DNA from: Isoptericola jiangsuensis
GTDB lineage: Bacteria; Actinomycetota; Actinomycetes; Actinomycetales; Cellulomonadaceae
Assembly: GCF_002563715.1 (NCBI RefSeq)
Contig: NZ_PDJJ01000001.1
Location: 3,720,001-3,784,000, forward strand
Direction: 5' to 3'
DNA: 64,000 nucleotides
This document shows positions 12,448 through 21,305 of the stretch, in pieces. The translations under genes were made by a program, and so were the position numbers. The stretch's first letter is position 1; every line of letters begins with the position of its first letter. Under the pieces are notes generated by a model, which did not search any database, was not told the DNA's origin, and worked only from the letters and a program-made list of their open reading frames with translations.

Positions 12448-12897
12448 TCATCCCACCCGGGCGGAGCGCGTGGCGCCGTCGACCGGGAGGTTGCCGCGCA
12501 TCTCGGAGATGAGCTGCGGGGTGAGGGTCGCCTCGGTCCGCGAGACCAGCAGCGCCATCTCGTAGCCGATGAGGCCGATGTCGCAGCTGGCGTCCGCCAC
12601 GACGGCGAGCACGGAGCCGTTCGAGACGTTCATCAGGAAGAGGTAGCCGTTGTCCATCTCGATGACGGCCTGGCGGACGTTGCCGCCGTTGAGCTGCCGT
12701 GAGGCGCCGCGGGTGAGGCTCGACATGCCGGAGACGATCGCGGCGAGCTGGTCGCCGCTCGTGCGGTCGAGCTGGTCCGACATCGCCATGAGCAGACCGT
12801 CGGCCGAGACAACCAGGGTGTGGCGGCTGCCGGGGACGGTCCGGACGAAGTTGTCGAGAAGCCACCCGAAGTTGGTCGCTTCAGTACTGAGGGTCAC
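12448..12897 (-). CDS. cvnB: Conservon protein CvnB (roadblock/LC7)
   Basis: A 149-residue roadblock/LC7 protein. Typical elements are the N-terminal NFGWLLDNFVRTVPG, the VVSADGLLMAMS strand-turn, and NGYLFLMNVSNGSVLAVVAD. Roadblock proteins of this type act as regulators of their partner GTPase, here CvnD (known for MglB/MglA, inferred here). Start is GTG with GGAGGAAG immediately upstream. It sits between the kinase and cvnC in the standard cvnABCD order. Confidence 0.93.
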   Translation of the reverse strand: MTLSTEATNFGWLLDNFVRTVPGSRHTLVVSADGLLMAMSDQLDRTSGDQLAAIVSGMSSLTRGASRQLNGGNVRQAVIEMDNGYLFLMNVSNGSVLAVVADASCDIGLIGYEMALLVSRTEATLTPQLISEMRGNLPVDGATRSARVG

Positions 12898-12967
12898 GCT
12901 TCCTCCTCATCAGGTGCGCTGAGTGTGCGCAGGTCACCGCTGTGCGGGGATGATTCATGGACATCAT

Positions 12968-15900
12968 TCACGGTCGAGCCCCATCCGTCGAGACCCCACC
13001 GGGGGTCGTCTCGGAACGACCACGGGCCGTCGCCGACTGGAAGGCCGACAATCGGGCCCGCAGCTGCTCCGGGTCACGTTCGATCTGCGCCGTGAACCGG
13101 TCGGTCCGGGCGGGCTGCTCGGTCGTACGGCTCCGCCGGACCAGGCCCGGTCCGGGGGCCGGCATCGACTGCGGCTGGTAGGACGGCTCCTGGTCGGTGG
13201 TCGTCACGTTCCCTTCCTGGAAGACACCCCGCTGGAGCAGGGTCGACATCTCCTCGTAGAGGACGGCCGAGGCCATCCACTCCGAGCGCGCCTCGACGGT
13301 GTCGGGCACGTAGTGGGGGTCGAGCGGGTCCTCGGCGCCGTGGCCCGTCGAACGCAGGGGCAGGACCGACTCGCCGTAGGCGGTCGGGGTCGGCCGTGCG
13401 TCGTCGCCCGCGGCGGGGCGGGGCTCGACGGGCGCGGCAGGTGCCGGCTGGTAGGGGACGTGGTCGACCTCGGGAGCACGGTAGGCCGCGGGCTGGGCCG
13501 GGGCCGGCGTGGACCGCTCCGTGGGTCCGGTCCACGGCGACGGTGCGACGGGTCCGGTGCGGAACGCGTCGGGCACGGAGGCCGTGGGCGCGGGCTCGTC
13601 GGACCGGGTCGCCGCCGGGGCGGGCTCGGCGACGAGGCGACCGGTCAGCGGGTCGGACGCCGGGGCGACCGACCGTTCCGGGGCCTCCGCGGGCTCGTCC
13701 GCGGCCGGCTTGCGGCCGAACAGACCGCGCTTGCGGTTGGCGGCGGCGTCCCCACGTCGGGTCGGGAGGTCGGACATGAGGTCCTCGAACGCGGGCAGCG
13801 CGGCGTAGTCCTGCTCCGCCTCGGCGCTCTCGGCGGAGGTCGCCGACGACGGGGTGACCTCGTCGGTCGCCCAGGGCGACCGGGACACGGGAGCGGCGGG
13901 CCTCTCGACGGCGGCCGGCGCGGTGGGGGCCGCGGCGGGCGCCGGCGCGGGAGTGTCGGCGCCGAAGCCGAGCGGCAGGTCCGCCGGGTCCTCGTTGATC
14001 GCGTCGAGCTGGAGGGCGGTGTCCTCCGGGCCGTCCCCCAGGCGGTCCATCGACCGGAAGTTGGAGAACAGGCCCGTGCGCTGCTCCACCTCGAGGGGGG
14101 CGGTCAGGCGCTCGGGCTCGGGCAGCGGCAGCGCCCCCGACACCGGGCCGGGCTCGGCCGGGTGCGTGGCACCGCGGTGTCGGCTGGGGAGCGAGCGCTC
14201 CGACGGGGCGACCTGCTGCGGGGGCGTCCACTGGGCGTCCTCGGCCTCGGGCGCCGACTCGTCGAGCGTGGGCGTGACGAGCGGCGGGAGCACGATGGCC
14301 TCGGTCGGGGCGTCACCCTCGGCGCGGCGACGTCGCGGCATGCCCGCGCGCGTCGTGCCGTCCGTCAGCGCGTCGATGTCGACGGGCTCGGCGACGGGGG
14401 CCTCGGGCTCGACGAGCCCCTGCCCGAACGATGCCGTCGGCACCGGGGCGGGCGCGGGAGCCGGGGCGGGCGCCGGCGCGGCGGGGGCCGGTGCCGGGGC
14501 GGGCTCGGCGGCGGGTGCCGACAGCGCGTGGTCCTCCCGGACGGGCACGGAGAGCTGCGCGGCGGACCGCTGCGTGGCGGCCTCCAGCGGGTCGGTCGGC
14601 TGCGGCAGCGGCAGCGCCTCGTCCGCGAGGAAGAGCTCGGCCGGCAGGACGACGGTGACCAGGGTGCCGCGCCCCTCGATGCCCGTGCCGAACACGACCT
14701 GGGCGCCGAGACGGTTCGCGAGCCGGCCGACGACGAAGAGGCCGAGGCGCTGGGCGCCGACGGCGTCGGTCGCGGCGGCGGAGGCCACCTTGACGTTGGC
14801 CTCGGCGATCTCGTCGGCCGACATGCCCAGACCGTGGTCGCGCACGGCGACGACGACGCCGCGGGCGTCGCGCGTCGTGGTGACCTCGACGGGGGTGTGC
14901 GGCTCGGAGAACATCGTCGCGTTCTCGAGGAGCTCGGCGAGGAGGTGCGCGGCCGTGAGCGCGTTGTGCCCGAGCATGTGCGGGTCGGACTGCAGGTTCA
15001 GCCGGACGCGGTCGTACAGCTCGATCTCGGAGGACGCGGTGCGGATGACGTCGGAGACGGGCATCGGCTGGCGGACTCGACGGCCGGAGTCGATGCCCGC
15101 GAGGACGAGCAGGGACTCGGCGTTGCGGCGCATACGGGTCGCGAGGTGGTCGAGCCGGAACAGGTTCGACAGCGTCGTCGGGTCCTCCTCGGACCGCTCG
15201 AGCTCGTCGAGGAACGCGAGCTGGCGGTTGAGGAGCACCTGGTCGCGGCGGGCGACGTTGACGAACATCTCGGCGATGGAGCCACGCAGGGCGGCCTGCT
15301 GCCGGGCGACGACCATCGTCGTCTCGTTGACCTCGTTGAACGCGTTCGCGAGGCGGCCGATCTCGTCGGAGGACTCGACGGGGACCTGCACGAGGTCGAT
15401 GCCGGGGTTCTGACCCGGGACCGCCATCTGCTCGACCATCTGCGGGAGGCGGTCGCGCACGTCGGCGGTGGCCGCGGTGAGGCGGCGCAGCGGGTTCACG
15501 ATGCGGCGCGCGATGACGACGGCGATGACGACCGAGAGCAGCACGATGCCGAAGGTCGCGAGCATGGTGCCGATGGCCTGGTTGCGGGCGTTGCCGGAGA
15601 GCTCGGACGCGTAGGTGACGGTCTCCTCGCGGACCTGGTCGCGCACGGGCTGGGTGGCGTCGACCCACTGCTGCGAGAGCTCGGCGGAGCGGGCGGCGAC
15701 CTCGGGGTCGACACCGGACGGGTTGAGGTACTCGAGGTTGGTGCGGAGGGTGGTCAGACCCTCGTCCATCTCGGGGACCGTGAGGCCGAGGCCGAGGCGG
15801 TCCAGGGTGTCCTGGGCGCCGGAGCGGAGGTCGTCGGACTCGCTGATGGCGGCGGACATCTGCTGGGCGAGCTGCGCGAGCTCGGTGGTGTCGCGGGCGC

Positions 15901-16528
15901 TCAGGTCGTCCTGGCCGCGGGCGAGGCCCTGCTTGTACAGGCCGACGGAGATCAGGCCGCGCTCGTACGTGTTGGCCAGCATCGCCTCGTCCATCGCGAT
16001 GTAGCCGTTGAGCCGCTGCACCAGACCCTCGTCGGTGGAGACGGCGGAGAGGGAGCGCGGCACGTCGAGGGCGCGCTCGATGACCTCGGTGTAGCGCTGG
16101 AGCGCCTGGGCGGCCGTGATCTGCTTCGAGGTGACGTCGCTCTGGAGGTCGTCGAGCACGATGCGGTCGTCGATGGTCTGCTGGACGGCGTCCTGCACGT
16201 TCACGCTGAGGGAGTCGAGGTCGAGGTCGCGGAGCGCGGCGTCGCGCAGGTCCAGCGTCTCGTCGGTCTGCTCCTGGGCGTCGACGAGCCTCTCCATCGC
16301 ACCCGGGACCTCGTTGAGCGCGGCGAACGCGAGACCGCGCTCCGCCGCGACGGCACTGCCGGCGTCGTCCTGCACCTCGAGACTGTCGACCAGGGCGGAG
16401 GTCTGTCGCGCCTCGGCCGCCTGGTCCAGCGCGCCCCACGAGATGTACCCGGCGGCGAGGACGAGGACGAAGATCGGCACGGCGAGTGTCGCAAGGATCT
16501 TCCCGCGAACGCCCAACCTGCGGAGCAT
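12968..16528 (-). CDS. cvnA: Conservon sensor histidine kinase CvnA (NIT-HAMP-HATPase)
   Basis: A 1,186-residue membrane kinase. Membrane helix about residues 10-30; helical extracytoplasmic NIT-type sensor about 35-310; second membrane helix about 316-340 followed by HAMP; helical region with RLDHLATRMRRN near 458; HATPase with N-box HLLAELLENATMF (about 536) and G1 HGLGM (about 565); G2 motif AQRLGLFVVGR. From about residue 640 the protein is a ~540-residue Pro/Ala/Asp-rich tail of low complexity, longer than is common. NIT domains respond to nitrate/nitrite in characterised proteins; the ligand here is unknown. ATG start with AGAGAGG five bases upstream. It begins a cvnABCD operon; no cytochrome P450 (cvnE) follows. 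Confidence 0.93.
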   Translation of the reverse strand: MLRRLGVRGKILATLAVPIFVLVLAAGYISWGALDQAAEARQTSALVDSLEVQDDAGSAVAAERGLAFAALNEVPGAMERLVDAQEQTDETLDLRDAALRDLDLDSLSVNVQDAVQQTIDDRIVLDDLQSDVTSKQITAAQALQRYTEVIERALDVPRSLSAVSTDEGLVQRLNGYIAMDEAMLANTYERGLISVGLYKQGLARGQDDLSARDTTELAQLAQQMSAAISESDDLRSGAQDTLDRLGLGLTVPEMDEGLTTLRTNLEYLNPSGVDPEVAARSAELSQQWVDATQPVRDQVREETVTYASELSGNARNQAIGTMLATFGIVLLSVVIAVVIARRIVNPLRRLTAATADVRDRLPQMVEQMAVPGQNPGIDLVQVPVESSDEIGRLANAFNEVNETTMVVARQQAALRGSIAEMFVNVARRDQVLLNRQLAFLDELERSEEDPTTLSNLFRLDHLATRMRRNAESLLVLAGIDSGRRVRQPMPVSDVIRTASSEIELYDRVRLNLQSDPHMLGHNALTAAHLLAELLENATMFSEPHTPVEVTTTRDARGVVVAVRDHGLGMSADEIAEANVKVASAAATDAVGAQRLGLFVVGRLANRLGAQVVFGTGIEGRGTLVTVVLPAELFLADEALPLPQPTDPLEAATQRSAAQLSVPVREDHALSAPAAEPAPAPAPAAPAPAPAPAPAPVPTASFGQGLVEPEAPVAEPVDIDALTDGTTRAGMPRRRRAEGDAPTEAIVLPPLVTPTLDESAPEAEDAQWTPPQQVAPSERSLPSRHRGATHPAEPGPVSGALPLPEPERLTAPLEVEQRTGLFSNFRSMDRLGDGPEDTALQLDAINEDPADLPLGFGADTPAPAPAAAPTAPAAVERPAAPVSRSPWATDEVTPSSATSAESAEAEQDYAALPAFEDLMSDLPTRRGDAAANRKRGLFGRKPAADEPAEAPERSVAPASDPLTGRLVAEPAPAATRSDEPAPTASVPDAFRTGPVAPSPWTGPTERSTPAPAQPAAYRAPEVDHVPYQPAPAAPVEPRPAAGDDARPTPTAYGESVLPLRSTGHGAEDPLDPHYVPDTVEARSEWMASAVLYEEMSTLLQRGVFQEGNVTTTDQEPSYQPQSMPAPGPGLVRRSRTTEQPARTDRFTAQIERDPEQLRARLSAFQSATARGRSETTPGGVSTDGARP

Positions 16529-16654
16529 GAGGACCTCTCTCCATCACTGGTGGTGCGGCGGCAGGGGGTAGTCCGACCCCCGTGCCCCCGGTGAATCGCG
16601 ACACCGTCGGGGACTCCCGACGCGCGGCGACACGCGCGGGTAGTGTGCATCGGT

Positions 16655-17632
16655 GTGCGAGCGGTCACGATAACGGTCCAGGGCGGGTCAGGGAAACTCA
16701 CCACGAGCGTGACGAACCTCCCCGATCCGGACACGGGCGAGATCGTGGTCGATGTCGCAGCAAGCGGTGTGAACCGCGCTGACCTGCTGCAACGTGCCGG
16801 CGCGTACCCTCCGCCGCCCGACGCTCCCGAGTGGCCGGGACTCGAGGTGTCCGGTATTGTCCGCGCGCTCGGCCCTGGCGTGTCCTCCCGGCGTGTCGGT
16901 GATCGCGTGGTCGCGCTGCTCGGCGGCGGAGGCTACGCCGACCGGGTGGTGGTGCCCGCCGCGCAGACCTTGCCCGTCCCGGCGGGCGTCGACCTGGTGG
17001 ACGCCGCGGGGCTCCCGGAGGCCGTGTGCACCGCGTGGACGAACCTCGTCGACACGGGCCGCCTCACCCGCGGGGAGACCCTGCTGGTGCACGGCGGGTC
17101 CGGCGGCGTGGGGAGCGTCGCGGTGCAGCTCGGCGTGGCACTCGGCGCGCGCGTCGTGACGACGGCGGGTGGTCCCGAGCGGGTCGCGCGCTGCCGGGAG
17201 CTCGGTGCGGACGTCGTCGTCGACCATCGGCGCGACGACGTCGTGGCCGCGGTGCGGGACGCGACCGACGGCCGCGGTGCCGACGTCGTGCTGGACGTGC
17301 TGGGCGGCGGGGCCCTGCCCGACAACGTGCGCGTCCTCGCGCCCGGCGGGCGCCTGGTCGTGATCGGCCTGCAGCAGGGGCGGCGCGGCGAGCTGGACCT
17401 CGCGGCGCTCATGGCGAAGCGGGCGACCGTGACGGGCACGACCCTGCGGTCGCGCAGCCCGCGCGAGAAGGCCGCGATCGTCGCCGCGGTGGGCGAGCAC
17501 GTGTGGCCGATGGTGGCCGACGGCCGGCTTCGTCCCGTCGTGCACGAGCGGGTCCCCCTGGCCGACGCCGAGCGCGCACTGGCGATGCTCGAGGGCGGCG
17601 AGGCGTTCGGCAAGGTGCTGCTGGTGCCGTGA
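16655..17632 (+). CDS. NAD(P)H:quinone oxidoreductase, PIG3-type zinc-free MDR
   Basis: A 325-residue medium-chain dehydrogenase/reductase. GroES-like N-terminal domain with SGVNRADLLQRAGAYPPPP, the motif that marks quinone oxidoreductases of the PIG3 type; Rossmann domain with HGGSGGVGSVAVQL near residue 145; conserved LDVLGG segment. The structural- and catalytic-zinc cysteines are absent. It likely reduces quinones with NADPH. GTG 16655 gives the family-like start MRAVTITVQG; a GTG four codons earlier is also open. No ribosome binding site is visible, and TAGTGT at 16641-16646 suggests a leaderless transcript. It is divergent from cvnA. Confidence 0.9.
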   Translation: MRAVTITVQGGSGKLTTSVTNLPDPDTGEIVVDVAASGVNRADLLQRAGAYPPPPDAPEWPGLEVSGIVRALGPGVSSRRVGDRVVALLGGGGYADRVVVPAAQTLPVPAGVDLVDAAGLPEAVCTAWTNLVDTGRLTRGETLLVHGGSGGVGSVAVQLGVALGARVVTTAGGPERVARCRELGADVVVDHRRDDVVAAVRDATDGRGADVVLDVLGGGALPDNVRVLAPGGRLVVIGLQQGRRGELDLAALMAKRATVTGTTLRSRSPREKAAIVAAVGEHVWPMVADGRLRPVVHERVPLADAERALAMLEGGEAFGKVLLVP

Positions 17633-17647
17633 GGCGCCCCGGCCTGC

Positions 17648-18553
17648 TCAGCGGCGTCCGGTCGCCGTCATCGCGATCGCCCCGGTGACGAGCGCGAGCC
17701 CGACGACCTCCGGCCACGTGGGCAGCTGGCGCAGCACGACGGCGCCGACCACCGTCGCCGTGGCGGGCAGCATGGCGAGCAGCACGGAGAACGTGGCCGT
17801 GCCGACGCGCCGCAGCACCACCTGGTCGAGGACGTACGGCACCACGGACGAGCAGACCGCGACGACCAGCAGGAAGCCGAGCAGCGCCGGGTCGGCGACG
17901 ACGTCCGGCACGGAGGCGCCGTAGAGCGGGGCGAACAGCAGCGCACCGGCCAGCATGCCGACGGCGAGCCCGTCGACGCCGGACCCGGCCCCGGCGACGC
18001 GCTTGCCGAGCACGATGTACCCGGCCCAGCACGCGGCGGCGGCGAGGACGGCGACCAGGCCGACGACGACGTCCTCGCGCGGCAGATCGCCGTCGAGGGT
18101 CACGCCGGCGAGCAGGACGACCCCTCCGGCGGCGACGACGATGGCGCCACGCTCGCGCCAGCCCCGCCCGGTGACGGCGGCCACCGCGATGGGTCCGGTG
18201 AACTCGATGGCGACGGCGACGCCGAGGGGCAGGTGGTCGATGCCGACGTAGAACACGATGTTCATCGCGGCCAGGGCGGCGCCGAACGCGGCGGCGACCA
18301 GGAGGTCGCGGCGTGTCCAGCGACGACGCCAGGGCCGACGCCAGGCGAGGAGGACGACGGCGGCCAGGACGATGCGCCACCAGCTCACCGTGGGCGCGCC
18401 GAGGGTGTCGAACAGACCGACGGCGACGGCGGCGCCGAGGTAGAGCGTCAGCCCGGACACGACGAACAGCGCGGGTGCGGGCACCCGCGCGAGCGGCCCG
18501 CCGGGGGCGGACGGCTGCGGTCCGTCGGGGGCGGGCGAGGTGGCGTCGGGCAC
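17648..18553 (-). CDS. EamA/RhtA-type drug/metabolite transporter
   Basis: A 301-residue protein with ten predicted membrane segments in two EamA repeats. It contains the RhtA-like stretch MNIVFYVGIDHLPLGVAVAIEF split across the first repeat and VVPYVLDQVVLRRV in the second. RhtA-type members export threonine, homoserine and other amino acids; the substrate here is inferred only loosely. It starts at GTG. On the minus strand a TAGGCT box (18560-18565) lies six bases before the GTG, so the mRNA is probably leaderless. It is convergent with the quinone oxidoreductase, with 15 bases between stop codons. Confidence 0.88.
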   Translation of the reverse strand: MPDATSPAPDGPQPSAPGGPLARVPAPALFVVSGLTLYLGAAVAVGLFDTLGAPTVSWWRIVLAAVVLLAWRRPWRRRWTRRDLLVAAAFGAALAAMNIVFYVGIDHLPLGVAVAIEFTGPIAVAAVTGRGWRERGAIVVAAGGVVLLAGVTLDGDLPREDVVVGLVAVLAAAACWAGYIVLGKRVAGAGSGVDGLAVGMLAGALLFAPLYGASVPDVVADPALLGFLLVVAVCSSVVPYVLDQVVLRRVGTATFSVLLAMLPATATVVGAVVLRQLPTWPEVVGLALVTGAIAMTATGRR

Positions 18554-18628
18554 CTGCGGAGCCTACGTCGCGACCCGGTCGGGGTCCTGGACGACATGTC
18601 TGGTTGTGAAGGAAACATGGGGAAATTC

Positions 18629-18658
18629 TGGACGCGGGACGCTCTCATCCCCTAGGTT
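18629..18658 (+). promoter_or_regulatory. Promoter of the DUF805 gene
   Basis: TGGACG (18629-18634), an 18-base spacer and TAGGTT (18653-18658) form a reasonable housekeeping promoter about 45 bases before the ATG. Confidence 0.5.
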
Positions 18659-18705
18659 CGCCGCGGTCGGTGCGAACGGTGCCGACGTCATCCGGGAGGA
18701 AAAAC

Positions 18706-19131
18706 ATGGGTTTCGGCGACGCCGTCAAGTCCGTCTTCGGCAACTACGCCACGTTCTCGGGCCGTGCCCGCCGCTCCGAGTTCTGGTTCTGGTACCTGTT
18801 CATGGCCATCGTCGGGGCCGTCGGCGGCACCGTGCTGGGCATCACGGCCGGCACGACCCTCGACATCGAGACCGGCACGGTCTCGGGCGGCTTCTGGGCC
18901 GTCTACGCGGTCTTCATGCTGGTCATGCTCGCCCTCGTGCTGCCGTCGATCGCCGTCTCCGTGCGTCGTCTCCACGACACCGACCGCTCCGGCTTCTGGT
19001 ACTTCCTCGGCTTCGTGCCGTTCGGCGGCATCGTCCTGCTGGTCTTCTGGGCCGGCGAGGGCACGCCCGGCGACAACCGCTTCGGTGCCAGCCCGAAGGC
19101 CGTGGCCGCTCCGGTGCCCGCCGCCGTCTGA
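18706..19131 (+). CDS. DUF805 membrane protein
   Basis: A 141-residue DUF805 (YhaH-like) protein. It has the family's N-terminal FSGRARRSEFWFW motif (residues 16-28), three to four membrane helices, and the C-terminal motif SVRRLHDTDRSGFWYF followed by GTPGDNRFGASP. Function unknown. It begins at ATG with GGGAGGA five bases upstream. A bidirectional terminator separates it from the sugar transporter operon on the other strand. Confidence 0.92.
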   Translation: MGFGDAVKSVFGNYATFSGRARRSEFWFWYLFMAIVGAVGGTVLGITAGTTLDIETGTVSGGFWAVYAVFMLVMLALVLPSIAVSVRRLHDTDRSGFWYFLGFVPFGGIVLLVFWAGEGTPGDNRFGASPKAVAAPVPAAV

Positions 19132-19218
19132 CCTTCGCGGTCCGTCACCGCGGGCACGGGATCGTCCGGCTCGCACCGGGCGAGAGGTGCCGTCGGTCGT
19201 CGCGCCACGGTGACGACA

Positions 19219-19268
19219 GGCCCCCGGCGACGTCGCCCACCTCGAGGTGGGCGACGTCGGCGGGGGCC
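19219..19268. terminator. Bidirectional terminator
   Basis: A 24-bp almost perfect stem (GGCCCCCGGCGACGTCGCCC plus ACCT and its complement) with a 2-base loop. It lies between the convergent DUF805 gene and the sugar transporter operon and can serve both. Confidence 0.88.
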
Positions 19269-19297
19269 TTCATGCACCGCGAGGTCCTGGGAGGAGG

Positions 19298-20254
19298 TCA
19301 GCCCTTGACCGCCCCCGCCAGCATGCCGCGCACGAAGTACCGCTGGAGCGCGATGAACACGATGAGCGGGACGATCATCGCGACGAACGCGCCCGCGGTG
19401 AGCAGGTGCCAGTCGCCGCCGCGCGACCCCGCCAGCTCCGCGACCGCGACCGTCATCGGCCGGTAGGCGGGGCTGGTGAACGTCAGGCCGACGAGCAGGT
19501 CGTTCCAGACCCACAGGAACTGGAAGATGCCGAACGACGCGATGGCGGGCACGAGCAGCGGGAACAGGACGCGGAAGAAGATCTTCACGTGCCCGGCCCC
19601 GTCGACGCGGGCCGCCTCCACGAGGGAGGGCGGGATGTCCTTCATGAAGTTGTGCAGCAGGAAGATCGCGAGCGGCAGCGCGAAGATCGAGTGCGACAGC
19701 CACACGGTCCAGAACGAGCCGTTGATCCCCCAGTCGACGTAGTCGGACAGCAGCGGGACCAGCGCGACCTGGAGCGGCACCACCTGGAGCGCGAACACGG
19801 CGACGAACAGGAACTCCCGGCCCCTGAACTGGATCCACGCGAACGCGTACGCGGCGAGCAGGGCGAGCGTGATCGGGATGATGACGGCCGGGATCGTGAT
19901 GACGAACGAGTTGACGAACGTCGCCGACAGGTTCGAGCTGTTGCCGTAGAGGACCTCGTTGTAGTTGTCGGCGGTGAACTCGGCCTCGCCGCTGAAGATG
20001 CCGCCGAAGACGGTCCACCAGCCGCTGTTGCGGATGTCGAGCTCCGGCCGGAAAGAGGTCACCAGCAGGCCGACCGACGGGATCGTCCAGAGGATCGCGA
20101 TGATGATCGCGATGCCGGATGCCCAGGGCGAGCTGAGCCGACCCTTGGTGGCGATGGCCCGCTTCTCGAGGCGGGTCAGCTTGCGGGGCTCGGCCGGGAC
20201 GTCGTCGTCGACCAGCGGGCCGGCGGCCTGCCCCGGCGTCGGTGTCGTCGTCAT
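19298..20254 (-). CDS. Sugar ABC transporter permease, MalG-like
   Basis: A 318-residue permease with six membrane segments. The EAA loop reads EAARVDGAGHVKIFFRVLFPLLVPA (split here: EAARVDGAG ... FPLLVPA), which docks the ATPase. C-terminal LQRYFVRGMLAGAVKG is typical of MalG/AglG members. The ATG at 20254 overlaps the stop codon of the MalF-like gene in an ATGA, so the two are translationally coupled. The operon is SBP, MalF-like, MalG-like. No ATPase gene is present. In actinobacteria such importers share the general ATPase MsiK encoded elsewhere. Confidence 0.92.
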   Translation of the reverse strand: MTTTPTPGQAAGPLVDDDVPAEPRKLTRLEKRAIATKGRLSSPWASGIAIIIAILWTIPSVGLLVTSFRPELDIRNSGWWTVFGGIFSGEAEFTADNYNEVLYGNSSNLSATFVNSFVITIPAVIIPITLALLAAYAFAWIQFRGREFLFVAVFALQVVPLQVALVPLLSDYVDWGINGSFWTVWLSHSIFALPLAIFLLHNFMKDIPPSLVEAARVDGAGHVKIFFRVLFPLLVPAIASFGIFQFLWVWNDLLVGLTFTSPAYRPMTVAVAELAGSRGGDWHLLTAGAFVAMIVPLIVFIALQRYFVRGMLAGAVKG

Positions 20255-21240
20255 CGGATGTCCTCCGCCTTCCGCATCTGACCCACGTTGTAGACGATGA
20301 TCGGGATCACGAGGATGAACAGCACGACGGCGAGGGCGGCCGCGAGGCCCTGGTTGTTCTGCCGGAACGCCTGCGTGTAGAACTCGTTCGCCACGACCTG
20401 GGTGCCGAACTGCCCGCCCGTCATCGTGCGGACGATGTCGAACGCCTTGAGCGTCGCCATCGCGATCGTCGTCAGGACGACGACGAGGGCGGGGCGGATG
20501 CTCGGCACCGTGATGAACCGGAACATCTGCATGCCGTGCAGCCCGTCGAGACGGGCGGCCTCGACGATGTCGTCCGGGATCGCCTTGATCGCCGCGGACA
20601 GCACCGTCATCGCGAAACCGGTCTGGATCCAGATCATGACGACGATGAGGAACCCGGTGTTCCACGGCTGCCCGATGAGGAACTGCTGCGGTGGGAAGCC
20701 GAGCCAGACGAGGAGCTGGTTGAGCAGACCGATCTGCTGGATGCCCGCCTGGTCGGGTCGGAACTCGTAGACGAACCCCCAGATGATGGACGCGCCCACC
20801 ATGGAGATCGCCATCGGGATGAACACGAGCGCCTTGGCGAGCTTCTCGAACCGGGTGCGGTCCACGAGCACGGCGTAGACGAGCCCGATGACGGTGCTCA
20901 GCAAAGGCGCGAGGATGACCCAGGCCGCGGTGACCAGCAGGACCTTCTGGAACTGCGGCTGGGTGAACGCGGTGACGTAGTTGTCGACGCCGACGAACTC
21001 CGTGCTGTTGCGGTTGAAGAACGAGTTCCACAACGTGATGAGCGCCGGTCGCACCAGCCCGTAGAGCAGGAACGCGAGCGGCAGCCCCACGAAGCCGAGC
21101 GCGACGACCCAGTTCGGGATGCGCTTCGGCCGGTCGACGACGAACAGGATGAGACTCATGACGGCGACGAACAACAGGATCGCCACGAACATGACGAGGA
21201 ACTTCTCGCCGACTCCGGACGGTTCGAGCAGCCAGGACAC
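20251..21240 (-). CDS. Sugar ABC transporter permease, MalF-like
   Basis: A 329-residue permease with eight predicted membrane segments: two N-terminal helices, then six in the transport core. The EAA loop motif is EAARLDGLHGMQMFRFITVP. It resembles AglF of alpha-glucoside importers in length and in the FVGVDNYV segment. GTG start with GGAGGT five bases upstream. It follows the binding-protein gene by 65 bases and overlaps the next gene by four. Confidence 0.92.
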   Translation of the reverse strand: MSWLLEPSGVGEKFLVMFVAILLFVAVMSLILFVVDRPKRIPNWVVALGFVGLPLAFLLYGLVRPALITLWNSFFNRNSTEFVGVDNYVTAFTQPQFQKVLLVTAAWVILAPLLSTVIGLVYAVLVDRTRFEKLAKALVFIPMAISMVGASIIWGFVYEFRPDQAGIQQIGLLNQLLVWLGFPPQQFLIGQPWNTGFLIVVMIWIQTGFAMTVLSAAIKAIPDDIVEAARLDGLHGMQMFRFITVPSIRPALVVVLTTIAMATLKAFDIVRTMTGGQFGTQVVANEFYTQAFRQNNQGLAAALAVVLFILVIPIIVYNVGQMRKAEDIR

Positions 21241-21305
21241 GGGTGACCTCCTTCAGGGACGGCGTGGCCGGTCCGGGGCGGCGCCCCGGACCGGCCACGG
21301 ATGGA

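Noticed and set aside
12923-16594. A 1,223-codon open frame antisense to cvnA
   Set aside because: Shadow of the kinase gene; the sense product has intact HAMP and ATPase motifs.
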